The notes under the pieces: generated by a model | Seen by the model: the letters and a program-made list of their open reading frames with translations, nothing else | The model's database searches: none | What the model was told of the DNA's origin: nothing | In this document: piece by piece, positions 20,940 to 33,360 of the stretch | Layout of the letters: the number at the start of each line of letters is the position of its first letter | Numbering within the stretch: the first letter of the stretch is position 1 | Translations under genes and position numbers: made by a program | Assembly (NCBI GenBank): GCA_029718625.1 | Contig: CM056391.1 | Coordinates: 25,956,281 to 26,020,280, forward strand | DNA from: Synaphobranchus kaupii | Taxonomy: Eukaryota > Chordata > Actinopteri > Anguilliformes > Synaphobranchidae | Length of the DNA: 64,000 nt | Direction of reading: 5' to 3'

Positions 20940-22127
20940 TTAAAGGGGAATTCCACCGAGAAATGATTCGTAGAAGAGTAGCTGTCCTCCTGATTAAAAG
21001 CCAACTCTCTACCTGTTGTGAGAGTGGAGATTTAACCTCAAACTACTGCGCATGTTCCAGGTTCCTGCTGTACTGTGGACTACAATGGCCAGGGGCTTAC
21101 GGTTTATGGGCGGGTGTCAGACAATGCCAGTCACAGGTTGTTACGGAATAAAAACTGAGGCTGGGCGTTAATATTTTTCTACGCTCTATGGTTACTTTTA
21201 ATCCTGAAAGCCGCTCTTTGAGAGGCTAACGCCACTCGCTGCGAAGATAGCCACACTAACGTTAAGTTACAGTTCTACTGAAAAAATGTACCGTTAGCTG
21301 GAGTCTCCAGAGAAAACGGGAGAAATACAGCCATTCATTAAGTTTTATTTAGGAAAACAGCCCTTCATTCATCTACTTTTGGTACAGTGAAACCATATTA
21401 ACTACCCTAGCCAGAAGTTGCAACACTTCTCAATACTCGTTACACTCCTTCCAGTGCAGCACCAGCCATCATTTACTCAAAGCCCTCCCGGTTCGGCTGC
21501 CGCCTTCGGCTAATCTCCTCAGCCGTGTATTTGGGCTCAAAACGGTAGCCTTCCACCTCCGATTTAAGCAAAATTTCTCAGAAGGTATCGTCATCCAGTG
21601 CATGGTCCACAAAATCGTTGGAAATTATTGTACTCGTAACTTTGCTATGAACTCTTTGAGCTAGCTTGCAAGCTAATACTGTTCACAGTTGTAGGAACAG
21701 GTTCACCGCCTCTCTGGCCTGCATGTCTGAATCAGCGCACTTGCTGACCATTGAATAACTTATGCCAGTAGAGTATACTTTAAAAAAAGCTGTTAAGTCT
21801 GTGACAAAACAGTGAGAAGTAGCTACAGTACACTAGATGCTACTACACAGGACTCTGACATACACGGGCACAGCTTCACTCCCTCTCTGTGAGTTTGGTC
21901 ACGCCTCCTTCAGCATGACGTACACGCCCACACTGCAGTAATTCAAAAATGAGGAAGTGGTAGAGGTATACATCATTTTGACATATACCTCTACCAAATT
22001 TGTAACTTTAGCTATAAATATTAAAGTTCACAGATTGTTCTGACCAGCGACAAAGATAAACTTAATCATATTGTGCACTGATTGTCAAATAAGCTTAATG
22101 TTGTTTTTCGGTGGAATTACCTTTTAA
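20940..22127. mobile_element. TTAA-target DNA element (Kolobok-like), 1.19 kb
   Basis: The left end TTAAAGGGGAATTCCACCG and the right end CGGTGGAATTACCTTTTAA are inverted repeats flanked by TTAA on each side. The same terminal pattern (TTAAAGGGAAATTTCACC) bounds the shorter MITE at 51739-52083. No transposase is visible; the interior has only short frames. The TTAA target plus AGGG start fits Kolobok-type MITEs of fish. Confidence 0.75.
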
Positions 22128-22189
22128 ATTCTAAATATTGAGTCCGGTCCCATTTCCAGTGGGATACACAAACAAAACTAGTGCTCACT

Positions 22190-22345
22190 AAATGATCACA
22201 AGGCAGAATGATAGACAATCAGAATCGCAGGCTTAATTTTACCCATTCAATCATTTTCATAACTCAGATGTAAATTATGGGCAGTGAATACACAACCCCC
22301 GGTGAAAAATGAAGTTCCACCACTCTAGTTTACAGTGAACCCCTG
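22190..22345. repeat. Dispersed repeat, inverted partner at 31130-31230
   Basis: CTAGTTTACAGTGAACCC, GAAGTTCCACCACTC, TGTGTATT..CACTGCCCATAATTT and related words occur here and, reverse-complemented, at 31140-31225. It is a short interspersed repeat of unknown class. Confidence 0.65.
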
Positions 22346-22599
22346 AGAGTCAATGATGTGAATTAGGTACATTTACTTTACATTTTCTAGTTTGCAAGCT
22401 TCCTGTCTGCATGCGTACAAAATATGAAAGTGATATGCATTACTGATCAAATTCAAAATGTTTTTAAATTAGATACCTTGCCCTCCCTAAGCCATTTTAG
22501 ATTGATTGTTGTGTGTCAAGTGGTATTTGAATGCAATTTAATTCATTTAATTTGTAATCTTTTAATTTATTTGGCTTTGTATTTTACTTTAATTTAGTT

Positions 22600-22742
22600 T
22601 ATCATTTCTTTCATTTTATGCACCCATGTTTTCTTGTTCTTATTCATGTATTTTATTTATATGTTGTCTTTGCTCTCGGCACCATTGTAAATGAGGATCC
22701 GTCCTCAATGGGTTTTCCAAGTATAAATAAAGGTGTGATGAA
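22600..22742 (+). repeat. LINE (CR1/L2-like) 3' end
   Basis: GTAAATGAGGATCCGTCCTC AATGGGTTTTCC and AAATAAAGGTGTGATGAAG form a typical 3' terminus of a CR1/L2-type LINE, preceded by T-rich 3' UTR. No ORF is present. Confidence 0.6.
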
Positions 22743-22749
22743 GAAATCC

Positions 22750-23900
22750 TAATCCTTTGAAACGGTGTACCTTTTTGTCCAAAAATGTATCCAAAATGGA
22801 TAATTGTGCATCAGAGTAATTCAGGAGATAATAAAAATTTTCCAACAGATAAACTCATTGACTCATTGAAATTATATTTGCATCTATATCATCAATTTCC
22901 AACTTTTGCAAAAGATTAGGGGAATGGTTATAGGTGTCCAAAAACCTACCCAAACTTTTGAAAACCAATGAAAACCCATGGAAACATATGCAAAGTATCC
23001 AAGCTATCCAAGCTATCCAAACATGAACACAGCTTTAATGTCCATTTGAAGCACATTATTATGTCCTATGAGGAGGCAATTAATGAGGGGAATGACCCTT
23101 ACATAATTAATTTATTTGTCTCAGTTTTGTTTCCAGTGCCAAAAATGTCCAACACAGCCCCATTCTCAACAGACTAACAATGTATGAGAACATGCACACA
23201 ATTTACAGCATCATAATGAATTACTGCAACTATTACTATTACAACTACTACAATTATCTCCTATATAAACATACGCCAGCCCAAGGATTACTGTACAGGA
23301 CAACTAGCTGCCGTGCCATCCATTTATGTCCCTATATTAGCTATGCTGTTTCACCCAATCTAATGAATGGTTAGGCCACACATGAAAGTTTCTACTATAG
23401 TGTAGTATAAATTCCCAGTAAAGTTACAGTCTAGCCGTGATAGATTGACAGCTCACCACCATTGTCATTACTTATGGTATACAAGTCCAAGTCATCTCAG
23501 ACAGGGACAGACTCCCCGTACTTTATCACTTGAGCCTTATTCAGGCTTATCTTATAGCCAATACCTAATAGGTTGCCAGCTAACTAGGTATAAACTAAAT
23601 TAAACCAGAATAAGAGAGACTACAGGTCCGTTAATTCTGAATTCAGCACTACTAGTGTAAAACTCTGTGACATCATCATAAACAATATAACACAACCTTG
23701 CTATACTATTATGAATACAACACCATAAAACGCACACCTTGTACACATGATGAAGAGTCATTGGATGTAAATCTCCTCATCTAAATCCAGAGGACGACTA
23801 CAGCATCCAGTCCAGTCTCAAGCACTGAAAATCTTTTTGTCACATCGCCATTGTACAAACAAAATGGTTTCTCACCGGAGTTACCTACGCAATGCGTAGC
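22750..23900. other. Non-coding stretch, no gene recognised
   Basis: AT-rich unique sequence. Minor features are a triple ATCCAAGCT tandem near 22995-23025 and a TACTATTACAACTACTAC simple stretch near 23230. No credible coding. Confidence 0.45.
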
Positions 23901-23906
23901 CTATAC

Positions 23907-24020
23907 ACTGCAAAAAATGCTTGTCTTAACAAGTGGAATGTCTTGTAATGAGACTTAAAATCATATTTCTGTCCCTCAAAAGTGGAAAATATTAGCTTGT
24001 TTTAAGTAACTTTTTACTTG
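23907..24020 (+). repeat. Fragment of CACTGCAAAAAATG-type interspersed repeat
   Basis: ACACTGCAAAAAATGCTTGT followed by text on AACAAGT, GAGACTTAAAATC and TTTTAAGTAACTTTTTACTTG is a common teleost interspersed repeat end. Only one end is recognised. Confidence 0.5.
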
Positions 24021-24364
24021 ATGTGACCGGTGGAGATCCAGGTTTTATAGTTCGCTACATATAAATTATGGTAGGTTTCCCTGCTGACATGCGCTGCTAC
24101 TATACATCAGTAACAAGCAGTTTCCTCATTAGGTCAAAGGAAGGCATTCGATAATACAGGTGAAGCTTTCATTCTGGTTGCGTTTTGGCCACTTGGACGT
24201 TTGCCACGGAGAGGTATGTGCCTAGTTGTTTCCCATAGTCGTTATAGAATGTAGCTTAACAAACAAATGTATTGTTTGTACAGGTGAATTGTCGGCAGCT
24301 CGTACTTCCTGGTCAGTACACATGTTTCTATTACTCAAGTGAGTATGTCAGACCTGGGTGGAGT

Positions 24365-24945
24365 CTGGTTTCAGAAGTAAATTCCCTTTGACAGATAGAA
24401 TGGGCTTCGGAGACTATCGACTATTTCTTGAAATCGGATTTATAGAATGAGCCGAAACATGGATTAGCCTGAATGGTATAAGGATATAGACCATATATCG
24501 CATGTTCCAATTTTTATTTTTTGAAGTAATGGATTAATGATTGTAGTTCGACTTGTAGTCCACTTTAACGGACTACATATCCAGTACTGCAACGCATGGG
24601 TGGTTCTCGACCAATAAGATATCATCATCTCGTCTGTCTGGACATTTTTGGCAGATGAGAGTATGCCGCTGAAGATGAGCTAACGTTAGTTTGCTAAGTT
24701 GAGAAGCCCGCCAGACCAGGTCAGAAACTACGCTTCGGTTAACCACATAAAGCAATTCTAACTTTTAGTCCTTCAAGCTAGCTAGCTAACATGTGTTTAA
24801 AAACGGAGCTGTGTGCTACTGCTGGCTAACGTTATATTAAACAATCCAGGAAATTGATGGTAAGACATAATCACGAGAAATGGTTTAAAAGTAAGTTTTA
24901 GTTAATGTCTACGCTCTAAATGAATGGGGAATTTACTTCCGAAGC
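24365..24945. repeat. Possible inverted-repeat element
   Basis: TCAGAAGTAAATTCCC (24370-24385) is mirrored by GGGAATTTACTTCC (about 24928-24941). The interior contains a minus-strand 60-aa frame (24573-24755) with an RRDDDILLVENHPC segment that I do not recognise. Low confidence as a MITE. Confidence 0.35.
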
Positions 24946-25319
24946 CAGTGTGACGTAGTCACTTGAGTACTCTATTGCAGGGGTTCCCAAACTTTTTTAT
25001 CTGACCCCACAAAAATTAGTAAGTCTGTGGGCCCCACATCTAACTATGTGTGGGCCAATCTCCTGATTTAACTCTGAACACATAGGCCTAGAATTTGCTT
25101 AGTTAAGCATGAGACAGTAGTTGGCCAAGGTAGTAGTAAAATGCATAACAGATTTATCTATATTTCATATTTCATATTTTTATCTTTTCATACCAAATTA
25201 TTAAATTAGTAAATATATGAATAACATTTTACTGTAACAAGTACTGTTAAAACAGATCAGTTGAAGTACACTTATTTGCTATATGTGTATTTTGAATAAC
25301 AATTAAAAATTTTTAACTG

Positions 25320-25370
25320 TAGTAGAGCAGAGAGAGAGAAAGAGAGAGAGAGAGACAGAGAGAGAGCATT
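25320..25370 (+). repeat. (AG)n microsatellite
   Basis: An imperfect GA/AG tract (AGAGAGAGAAAGAGAGAGAG...) inside the hAT element, downstream of the transposase. Confidence 0.9.
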
Positions 25371-25489
25371 AAAAAAATATCCAAACAAAAATTCTATTAG
25401 TTTCACTGATAATGCTCAGATCAGTGAGATGCATGGCCCTGCTTCTGGGAGCACAGTTTCTAAAATCTTGGGGTTGTATTTGACAACTT

Positions 25490-26757
<1,268 letters not shown>

Positions 26758-26764
26758 GAAAGGG

Positions 26765-26959
26765 CTATAAACTAACTTGACTTAATTGTGACCTTTTCCT
26801 TTCAAAGTAGTCTTGGGGTTTGTCTGTCAGCGCAGGGTGTTTTGTTTCGAGGTGATGCCTCAGTTTACAAGGCTTCATGCTGCCACTTGCAAGAACTTCA
26901 GCGCAGACGACGCGTTGCGGTCGGGGCTGCTCCTGTGACCCAGTGTAAGTGAACCCCAA
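26765..26959 (-). pseudogene. hAT transposase, BED zinc-finger N-terminus
   Basis: A 64-residue minus-strand frame reads GFTYTGSQEQPRPQRVVCAE then KPCKLRHHLETKHPALTDK. This is the BED-type zinc finger that binds the hAT ends. The usual C..C pair before the HxxxxH pair is damaged: the first cysteine position reads R in PQRVVC, leaving one cysteine, while HLETKH is kept. The frame closes near 26765, just before the next segment in another frame. The BED finger probably no longer folds. Confidence 0.85.
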
Positions 26960-27388
26960 ATCTAAAAACGATTGTTGGTATTTCCGATACCGGCATTGTT
27001 TCTTGAGAGGTGGTTGACATTTTTCGGTTTAAAAACCTTTCCATGTTTGTGATCTGATGTCGTATAACGTTAGCTGATGTTACCGATATGATAGCTAGCT
27101 AGCGAGCGAGCTGTCAAACCGAAGTGGCGTTGCCTTGGAAACTCGTTACCATAGCTAACTGACTGGCAGTCTGCTAGCCAGTGGCAGAGACAGACAAAAA
27201 ATTTTAAGTTCAATAAATTCACAATATAATTTCAAATCATAATGCATGACACTTTCTTGCTTTTATTTTATTACCTTCATTATTTTAATGGTTATTATCA
27301 ATGATATATTATAAAACTCATTCTTACATTCAGGGTTAGGCTATTTGCGATCTGTCTGCCCCAAAATTTGAAAACCCTTGCTCTATTG

Positions 27389-27940
27389 GGAAGAGGTACT
27401 ATATTTATTTTCATTGTGGTACATACGCTGATGTGTTCGGTATCGTAAGCAAATAGTGTCAAATGGGTTTTTAGCATACTATTGATAGCAGGAGGTTTCT
27501 GAACTCCTATCTGTATTGTTTTTAAGATTTCAAACTGAGTCGCCATGTGCGGATAACACTGCTCCCCAGAGGTAACTGAAAGCTTTAAGGTGGCGGCAAT
27601 GCCCTAGAACATTGTACAAACCTTTTTATATTATTATTGATTAATTGTTAGTCTTTGCAAGGAATGTAAACTGTTTATTTTATCTAATGTTTAGTGATTC
27701 TTGCATTGTTTTGGAAACGTGTGTTTAAAATGTGTGTTTCGTTCTAGGACGTAGCCGCTGCTGTTTTGCCTTTTTGATTTGCCTTACTTATTGATTTTCC
27801 TTTTTCTCGCCCAAACCGGGGTTTCCCCCTTGTTCTATTGGAAATATGCGGGTTTGAGCAATCGTGTCACTGTTTTGTATTGTAACGTAGTTCTACTTGT
27901 GTATTGCTCAGCTTTCCCCAAGTGAATTTGGTATATTTAG
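27389..27940. other. Non-coding stretch, no gene recognised
   Basis: Unique sequence between two transposons. No repeat ends or coding seen. Confidence 0.4.
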
Positions 27941-27947
27941 TAATATA

Positions 27948-28811
27948 CAGATCCTTTCCAAAAAATTAGAATATCATGGAAAAGTTTTTTTTTCCCCCAT
28001 AATTCCATTCAAAAAGTTAAACTTTCATAGATTATAGATTCATTACACAAAAAGTGAAATATTTCTAGCCTTTCAAGAAATTAGAATAGTGTGTCGAAAA
28101 TCAGCATTTACTTCAGTTATTTCAGAGAATGAATGTTTTAGACTGAGTGTCACACTCTAATCATCTAATTTACTCAAAACACCTACAAAGCTTTTCTACA
28201 GGTGTGTCGTTAAATTGGACAGGTATCTCAGTTTGGTTCAGTATGGGGAAGACTGCAGACTTGACAATTGGCCAGAAGACCATCATTGACACCCTCCAGA
28301 AGATGGGTAAGCCACAAAAGGTCATCGCTAAGGAGGCTGGCTGTTCACAGAGTGCAGTGTCCAAGCATATCAATAGAAAGTTTAGTGGAAGGGAAAAATG
28401 TGGCAGGAGAAGGTGCACAAGCAAAAGAGATGACCGTAGGCTTCAGCAGATTGTCAAGCAAAGACGATTCCAAAATTTGACGGAGATGCAGAGGGAGTGG
28501 ACTGAGGCTGGAGTCAGTACTTCAAAAACCACCACGTACAGAGTGTGACACTCTGACTAAAACATTCATTCTCTGAAATAACTGAAGTAAATGCTGATTT
28601 TCGACACACTATTCTAATTTCTTGAAATACTGTTTTGGGGGTTTTCTGGAGCTGTAAGCCAAAATTATAAAAAATGAAACAAATAAAGGCTAGAAATATT
28701 TCACTTTGTGTGTAATGAATCTATAATCTATGAAAGTTTCACTTTTTGAATGGAATTATGGAAAAAAAAACAACCTTTCCATGATATTCTAATTTTTTGG
28801 AAAAGGATCTG
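27948..28811 (+). mobile_element. Tc1-like deletion derivative with very long inverted repeats (copy A2)
   Basis: Both ends carry CAGATCC..TTTCCAAAAAATTAG flanked by TATA/TA. The left arm (27948-28160) and right arm (about 28541-28811) are inverted copies reaching inward to TTTTAG..GAGTGTCACACTC; the right arm has an extra segment of about 55 bp. Between them lies only the transposase DNA-binding domain. The total is 864 bp. Shares family and ends with 1-575. Confidence 0.93.
28243..28548 (+). pseudogene. Tc1-like transposase, DNA-binding domain only
   Basis: Starting at the ATG at 28243, the frame reads MGKTADLTIGQKTIIDTLQK, then the two helix-turn-helix halves (KPQKVIAKEAGCSQSAVS; RRLQQIVKQRRFQNLTEMQ) joined by a basic GREKCGRRRCTSKR linker, and ends TTYRV at the stop just inside the right inverted repeat. 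It is about 101 residues. The DDE catalytic domain is cleanly absent. The frame is open throughout, unlike most transposase traces in this window. An upstream in-frame extension starting at 28147 lies inside the inverted repeat and is probably not translated. If made, it would bind ends and might compete with intact transposase; this is inference. Confidence 0.85.
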
Positions 28812-28819
28812 TATATGGA

Positions 28820-29476
28820 TGGGTGATTTTTATTATTGATTAAGCTATATACCGACTGTCCCAGTATCTTAATTGTGATTTGCAAATTGTTCCTGATTGA
28901 GAATTTTATTGAGCAGTAATCAACTTTTTCCCAATTGTCTGTAGATCTGCGGCTGTACTCGCGAGTGGTTTACCAGACAGGGGCCCTTCCCTCACTGCAT
29001 GTATATCGCAGACGCTTGACGGCGCGTGTTGTTTTGAAATGCGCTCGTGACACGCACAGCTCTGACAATCGCTCCCAACACTGTCTAATGACCTAAAAAA
29101 AAAAAAAACTGTCGAATGACCTATATTATACCTCATTGTAAAGCTTAGAATGCGTTCTTTTTGGATATTAAGGCTGTCAATCAATCACAATTAGTTCCAA
29201 GATATTACTACTCCCAATTTGAATTGCATAATGTGTTCTGCAGATATATTTTTTAGATTTTGCCCATGTTGAAACTTACACTGTACACCACATATAGGCA
29301 GAAAATAACTACATAATCTTAGGCATATCTGGCTTTAATAATGCAAGTAAGCTTATTAGTTTATTCCATACTTTATGAGAGATTTTCATAGCAGAAAGTA
29401 ATTATGTAATGATGACATGAATTCACTCTAATAAGTGAGCAGGCAAAATGAGTTTAATTTACCTATATCCAGGACC
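28820..29476. other. Non-coding stretch, no gene recognised
   Basis: AT-rich, with a 14-A run near 29097. A minus-strand 92-aa frame (28906-29184) matches nothing known. Confidence 0.45.
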
Positions 29477-29785
29477 TTATGCGTTTTTTATTGCTGCTGT
29501 GATAGTATAACATTTTTGGTGGTTAAAGAAGAACTTTAACCAACTCCTAATTATATTTAAATGTCCAGTATCTTCAACCCGATTCGCTCTCATGTAGATC
29601 ACACGGTAGAGTGGTCGAAATACTTTCATGAAATACGGAAGAACGGTGGCATGTAGGAACTTCATATTTTGTCCGATAATAGCCCAACTCGCGTCGATGA
29701 AGCCGATATGCAGTTTTCCATGGTACCTCGCTTTTTGACATGGTACAGGGTCTACGCCACTTGGGGCACTGCACAAAGGGGTTAA
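29477..29785 (-). mobile_element. Possible TTAA-element end with short ORF
   Basis: Read on the minus strand from 29785, the sequence begins TTAACCCCTTTGTGCAGTGC, similar for its first 16 bases to the ends at 31322 and 7045. The minus-strand frame following it (29776-29477, 99 aa, with KLHIGFIDASWAIIGQNMKF) is unidentified. Beyond the terminus the sequence does not follow the other copies, so this may be a different, related family or a chance match. Confidence 0.4.
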
Positions 29786-30246
29786 AGCAAAAAAAGGATG
29801 TTCACAACTTGTGTATAACTTCTTTTAGAAGCTGACTCAATAACAGTGGTCAAACAAACTTGTGCTAAATATTGTTCCAAAATTTAATTTAAAAAAAAAA
29901 ACCTGTGTTTGTGACTTTGGATGTTTCTGAAAGCTGTTCTCGAACCTGAAGGTATAGCTTCGGGAGCCCTTCCTCAGAAAACAATTTACGACTTAATTAT
30001 TAATGATTGTCTTAAGCAGCCGCTTGCAAGCTTTCTCAATAGTACTAATAAGAGCCATTTCTTTGGCTATATAATACGTAAATGCAGCGGTTATTTCTTT
30101 CTTTTATTTTCTCCCTATGCCTTTCGGTCACGGTGTCGCCATATCACACTGACTCAAAACATTGTGTATGTATGGTGTCCAGCGTGTGCAGAGGTACATC
30201 TACATTTATACATGTGGAAACTTCCTTACGCAGCTTTCTGAGGGCA

Positions 30247-30304
30247 TTTTTCTGCTCAGCAGAAAAATGACCAGGGGGCACATTTATACATGTGCCCCCT
30301 GGTC
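30247..30304. repeat. Two adjacent perfect hairpins
   Basis: Hairpin 1: TTTTTCTGC / GCAGAAAAA with a TCA loop (30247-30267). Hairpin 2: GACCAGGGGGCACAT / ATGTGCCCCCTGGTC with a TTATAC loop (30269-30304), a perfect 15-bp stem. The word ACATTTATACATGTG in hairpin 2 is also present about 75 bp upstream (30201-30215). Confidence 0.9.
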
Positions 30305-30309
30305 TTCAA

Positions 30310-31130
30310 GAAACTAATTTGGCCACATAACTTTATAAAGATTTTTTCAATGTACTAATTTGGCTGCATAAAAAGTGCAGTATAAGAACAATGCGATATT
30401 CTCAATGTAGCTTAATTTTGCATCCCCTACAAAATTATATTGAATATTGGAGTTTTTTTGCCACATTAAAAACCTGCTTAAACTGATTTTTGCCTAACTG
30501 ATTTAACAGAAGGGATATCTTGCTCATTGGTTTTCATGGCAAGAAGATGGCTAGGTCTAGACCCATGAAACTAATAGTGTTTTCTGGTTCTGTGGATTAG
30601 AAATACAGAACAAGTATAGCATTTATTTCTTTTTCAACCAGTTCTTGCTGTAGAGAAAGTTTGTCTGAAAAGCTGTTCTGCAGGGAGAAGCCTATTCTTA
30701 CTAGGTCCCATTACTCAATAAATGCATCTTCCTTTACTCCACTACCACCTCGTCTCCTCCGTGCCCCAGAAACTGATGTTTTTGTCCTCCCTCTCTCCGT
30801 TGCGAAGTGGCTTCAAATATGGCTCCTCCTCTCCTCAGCGAAGGATACATTTATGTATCTGCGGAAGTTTTTTCACATTTTTGGGTGACATCATCGTGCT
30901 CAGTGATTGAAAGATGGCAACAATGATGATGTGTAGCTATGCCTTATATGAATTTCTCCAAGATAATGATTCCCCAATGCAAGATATTTAGCAAAAATTG
31001 TGTGTGCTTCAGTAGGTTATTATCACACATAGGACAATATCCTACTCAAATATCAGTTTCTTATACACATTTATTGTACACATGCTTATGGGAGGCTTGT
31101 GAACCAGAGAATGTCATGTTTTAACATCAC
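30310..31130. other. Non-coding stretch, no gene recognised
   Basis: Unique sequence with short frames only (for example 30661-30888); no family recognised. Confidence 0.4.
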
Positions 31131-31230
31131 TGACTCTCTGGGTTTCACTGTAAACTAGAGTGGTGGAACTTCATTCTTCACCGGGGGTTGTGTATTCACT
31201 GCCCATAATTTATATATGATTTATGAAAAA
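31130..31230. repeat. Inverted copy of repeat at 22190-22345
   Basis: GGGTTTCACTGTAAACTAGA, GTGGTGGAACTTCATTCTTC and ATTCACTGCCCATAATTT are the reverse complement of words at 22255-22345. Confidence 0.65.
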
Positions 31231-31321
31231 TGTATTTATGGCATGGTAATAAATGGCACCAGTGTCTTCTTTATTTCAAGCTATTATTGGTGTTAATGTC
31301 AACATCTGGAGTTATAAAGCT

Positions 31322-32760
31322 TTAACCCCTTTGCGCAGATGCCAAATTTGGTAAATTCTCACCTATTTAAGGCTTTATAACGCTAGGTGTGAGCATAGAA
31401 GCAAAGAAACTGGACAATGGCTTAAATGAAACAAGACAGTACCCATTTACAATAATTAGATTCGTTTATTTTCATAATTTAGGTCAAAATAAAGTGCCAC
31501 AAATGCAAAGAAATCTTGGAAAATGCAAAAAACAATGGACAATAGCATCTATCTGTGAGTCTATAAAAATATTTTCTCACCACCAAAAATTTGTATTCGG
31601 TCATAGCAACAAGATAAATCCAACAATAGCCCTAATTTATGTCAATTCAGCTGGTAAAGCCCTGCTCACTCAATCGGAAAATAAACGTGAAATTCTCGTG
31701 TAATTATACCACGTCACTATCAATATCTGCTACTAAATATTAAATTAATATACAGTCCTACAATTATAACCTTCACAACAGTGTTTGCAATCTCTCATTG
31801 GATGCTTTGAACTATAAATTACAGCCAGGCGTAACAGCATTTTTAGTTTTCTTAGTTTTGTTTCATGCAAACAACTACAGAAAATGCAAGAATGTACATT
31901 CGCTCACTCAGGCGTAATTGTTCTTTTTTTTTCTTGCTAATTTCCCAAGTTTTTACTAATTTGGCCAACTCGTCAGCATGGCTAGAGAAAATCCTCACCT
32001 TGCTTACATGGATTTTGGGAGTGGGTCAGAAGAAGATGTCATAGTATTGATTCTATCTGAGAATATGCCTACAAACAGATATTTTACTCCTCGATATGTA
32101 AGTATTGCTGCTTGTAATATTTCAAATATGTACGTTTTTCCATTCCATCACTGTCTTGTGCCATATGTTTGATATTGTTATTTTCACATTTTGAGTGCAT
32201 TTCACATCCTGTAGCGTAAATGTTCATAGGTGGCTCAGTCATGTTTGATTTGCCATAAAGCTAGAACATTTGGCAACATTTTTCTGGTGGTGGTATTTTA
32301 TTTTATTGTAATCCTATCGTACATATCATACATAGACTATGGCATATTAGTATCTCCCTGTGGGCTATACTTAAGGCATGGGAAATAGGCTACTCATTGC
32401 AATTCACTGTGTGCTGATATGTGCTAGATTAATGTAAAATGGTTATGCATGAAAAAATACTACAGAGAAATGACATCCCTGGGCATGCAGCAAAAGACTA
32501 GATTACATGCTTATTACATAGAGTACAGAAAAAGTTATGTTTTATTGAAGTACAATGTTTATTGAAGTACAAAGCTTGTACAGAATGTTTCTTTCTCAGG
32601 GAATGTAAGCATTCAAAATAGATAGCGTGAATAGTTTCATGGTCGTGTTCTATTAAGAAAATGCAATAGTTATGTTTGAATGATCCTTTTGATGTGTGAA
32701 ACACTGTTTTTTGTAATTGTACCACGAGGGACATGCTAATGCAATCCTTCTGAGCATTTA
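31322..32760 (+). mobile_element. TTAA-target element (piggyBac- or Kolobok-like ends), copy without internal insertion
   Basis: It begins TTAACCCCTTTGCGCAGATG. Its first 190 bp correspond to the inverted arm of the 3.2-7.0 kb copy, but the sequence TTATAACGCTAGGTGTGAGC here is continuous, giving the empty state of the site occupied by a GGGCCC-end element in the other two copies. From 31536 to about 32710 it is collinear with 3362-4500. The right inverted arm is not found, so the copy is 3'-truncated. Confidence 0.65.
31978..32172 (+). CDS. Short acidic ORF inside TTAA element (possible transposase N-terminus)
   Basis: A 64-residue frame MARENPHLAYMDFGSGSEED... begins inside the TTAA element. 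An acidic, serine-rich start is common in piggyBac transposases, and the frame reaches CGATATGTAAGTATT, which looks like a splice donor (GTAAGT). The homologous part of the 3.2 kb copy lacks most of this frame. No further exon was recognised, so identity is unproven. It could equally be chance. Confidence 0.2.
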   Translation: MARENPHLAYMDFGSGSEEDVIVLILSENMPTNRYFTPRYVSIAACNISNMYVFPFHHCLVPYV

Positions 32761-32767
32761 TTTAGCA

Positions 32768-32877
32768 GAAATGGATGGATCACTTGAAGGGGTGTTTCCC
32801 CTGACTCATATTTCTATTTTTCCTGAAATCTATCGTAAAAAAGTCAGGAGAAACAACCCTTCAAGTGATCCATCCTT
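32768..32877. repeat. Inverted repeat, about 33-bp arms
   Basis: GGATGGATCACTTGAAGGG..TTTCCCCTGAC (about 32773-32805) is mirrored by GTCAGGAGAAAC..CCCTTCAAGTGATCCATCC (about 32843-32875), with a loop of about 38 bp and two or three mismatches. It lies just past the recognised end of the TTAA element. Confidence 0.85.
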
Positions 32878-33069
32878 ATCTACTGCATATCTGACAGCAG
32901 AGTCATGGGTTGAGGCTTGTTTGATACCACAGACCCTTGATGACTTGCAGCCATTTACCCGACCATGGGTTCCATACTATTCCTGTGTAATGTACAGCTT
33001 AATCTAGTCCCACCGCTAAATTCCCATAGAGATCCATTCAAATGCAGAGAGGTTATAGTATCGCTTGTA

Positions 33070-33360
33070 TGAGTACCTGAAAATCAGATATCAAGAGTCT
33101 TTTGATATCCTTTTTTACCTAGTCATGATAGCTTCACCTATTTACCAGTGGAATGTTCCAAACAGGTGTTTTTTTAACTTCCCAGTCTTTTTTTTGCCAC
33201 TTTTTTGGAACGTGTTGCAGGCATCAAATTCCGAATTAGCTTATATTTACAAAAATCAATAAAGTTGATAAGGTAAAACATTAAATATCTTTTCTTTGTA
33301 CTGTTTTCAATTAAATATATGTAAAAGAGAATTTACAAATCACTGCTTTCTGCTTTTAGA
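33070..33360 (+). repeat. 3' fragment of a Tc1/mariner-like fish element
   Basis: GTGTTGCAGGCATCAAATTC, AATCAATAAAGTTGATAAGG, ACATTAAATATCTTTTCTTT and AATTTACAAATCACTGC follow the order seen in the 3' end of a common teleost Tc1-like repeat. The outermost terminus was not recognised. Confidence 0.5.

Noticed and set aside
30661..30910. Possible exon with splice-like borders
   Set aside because: Two overlapping frames of 75 and 62 aa without known motifs; no support beyond openness.
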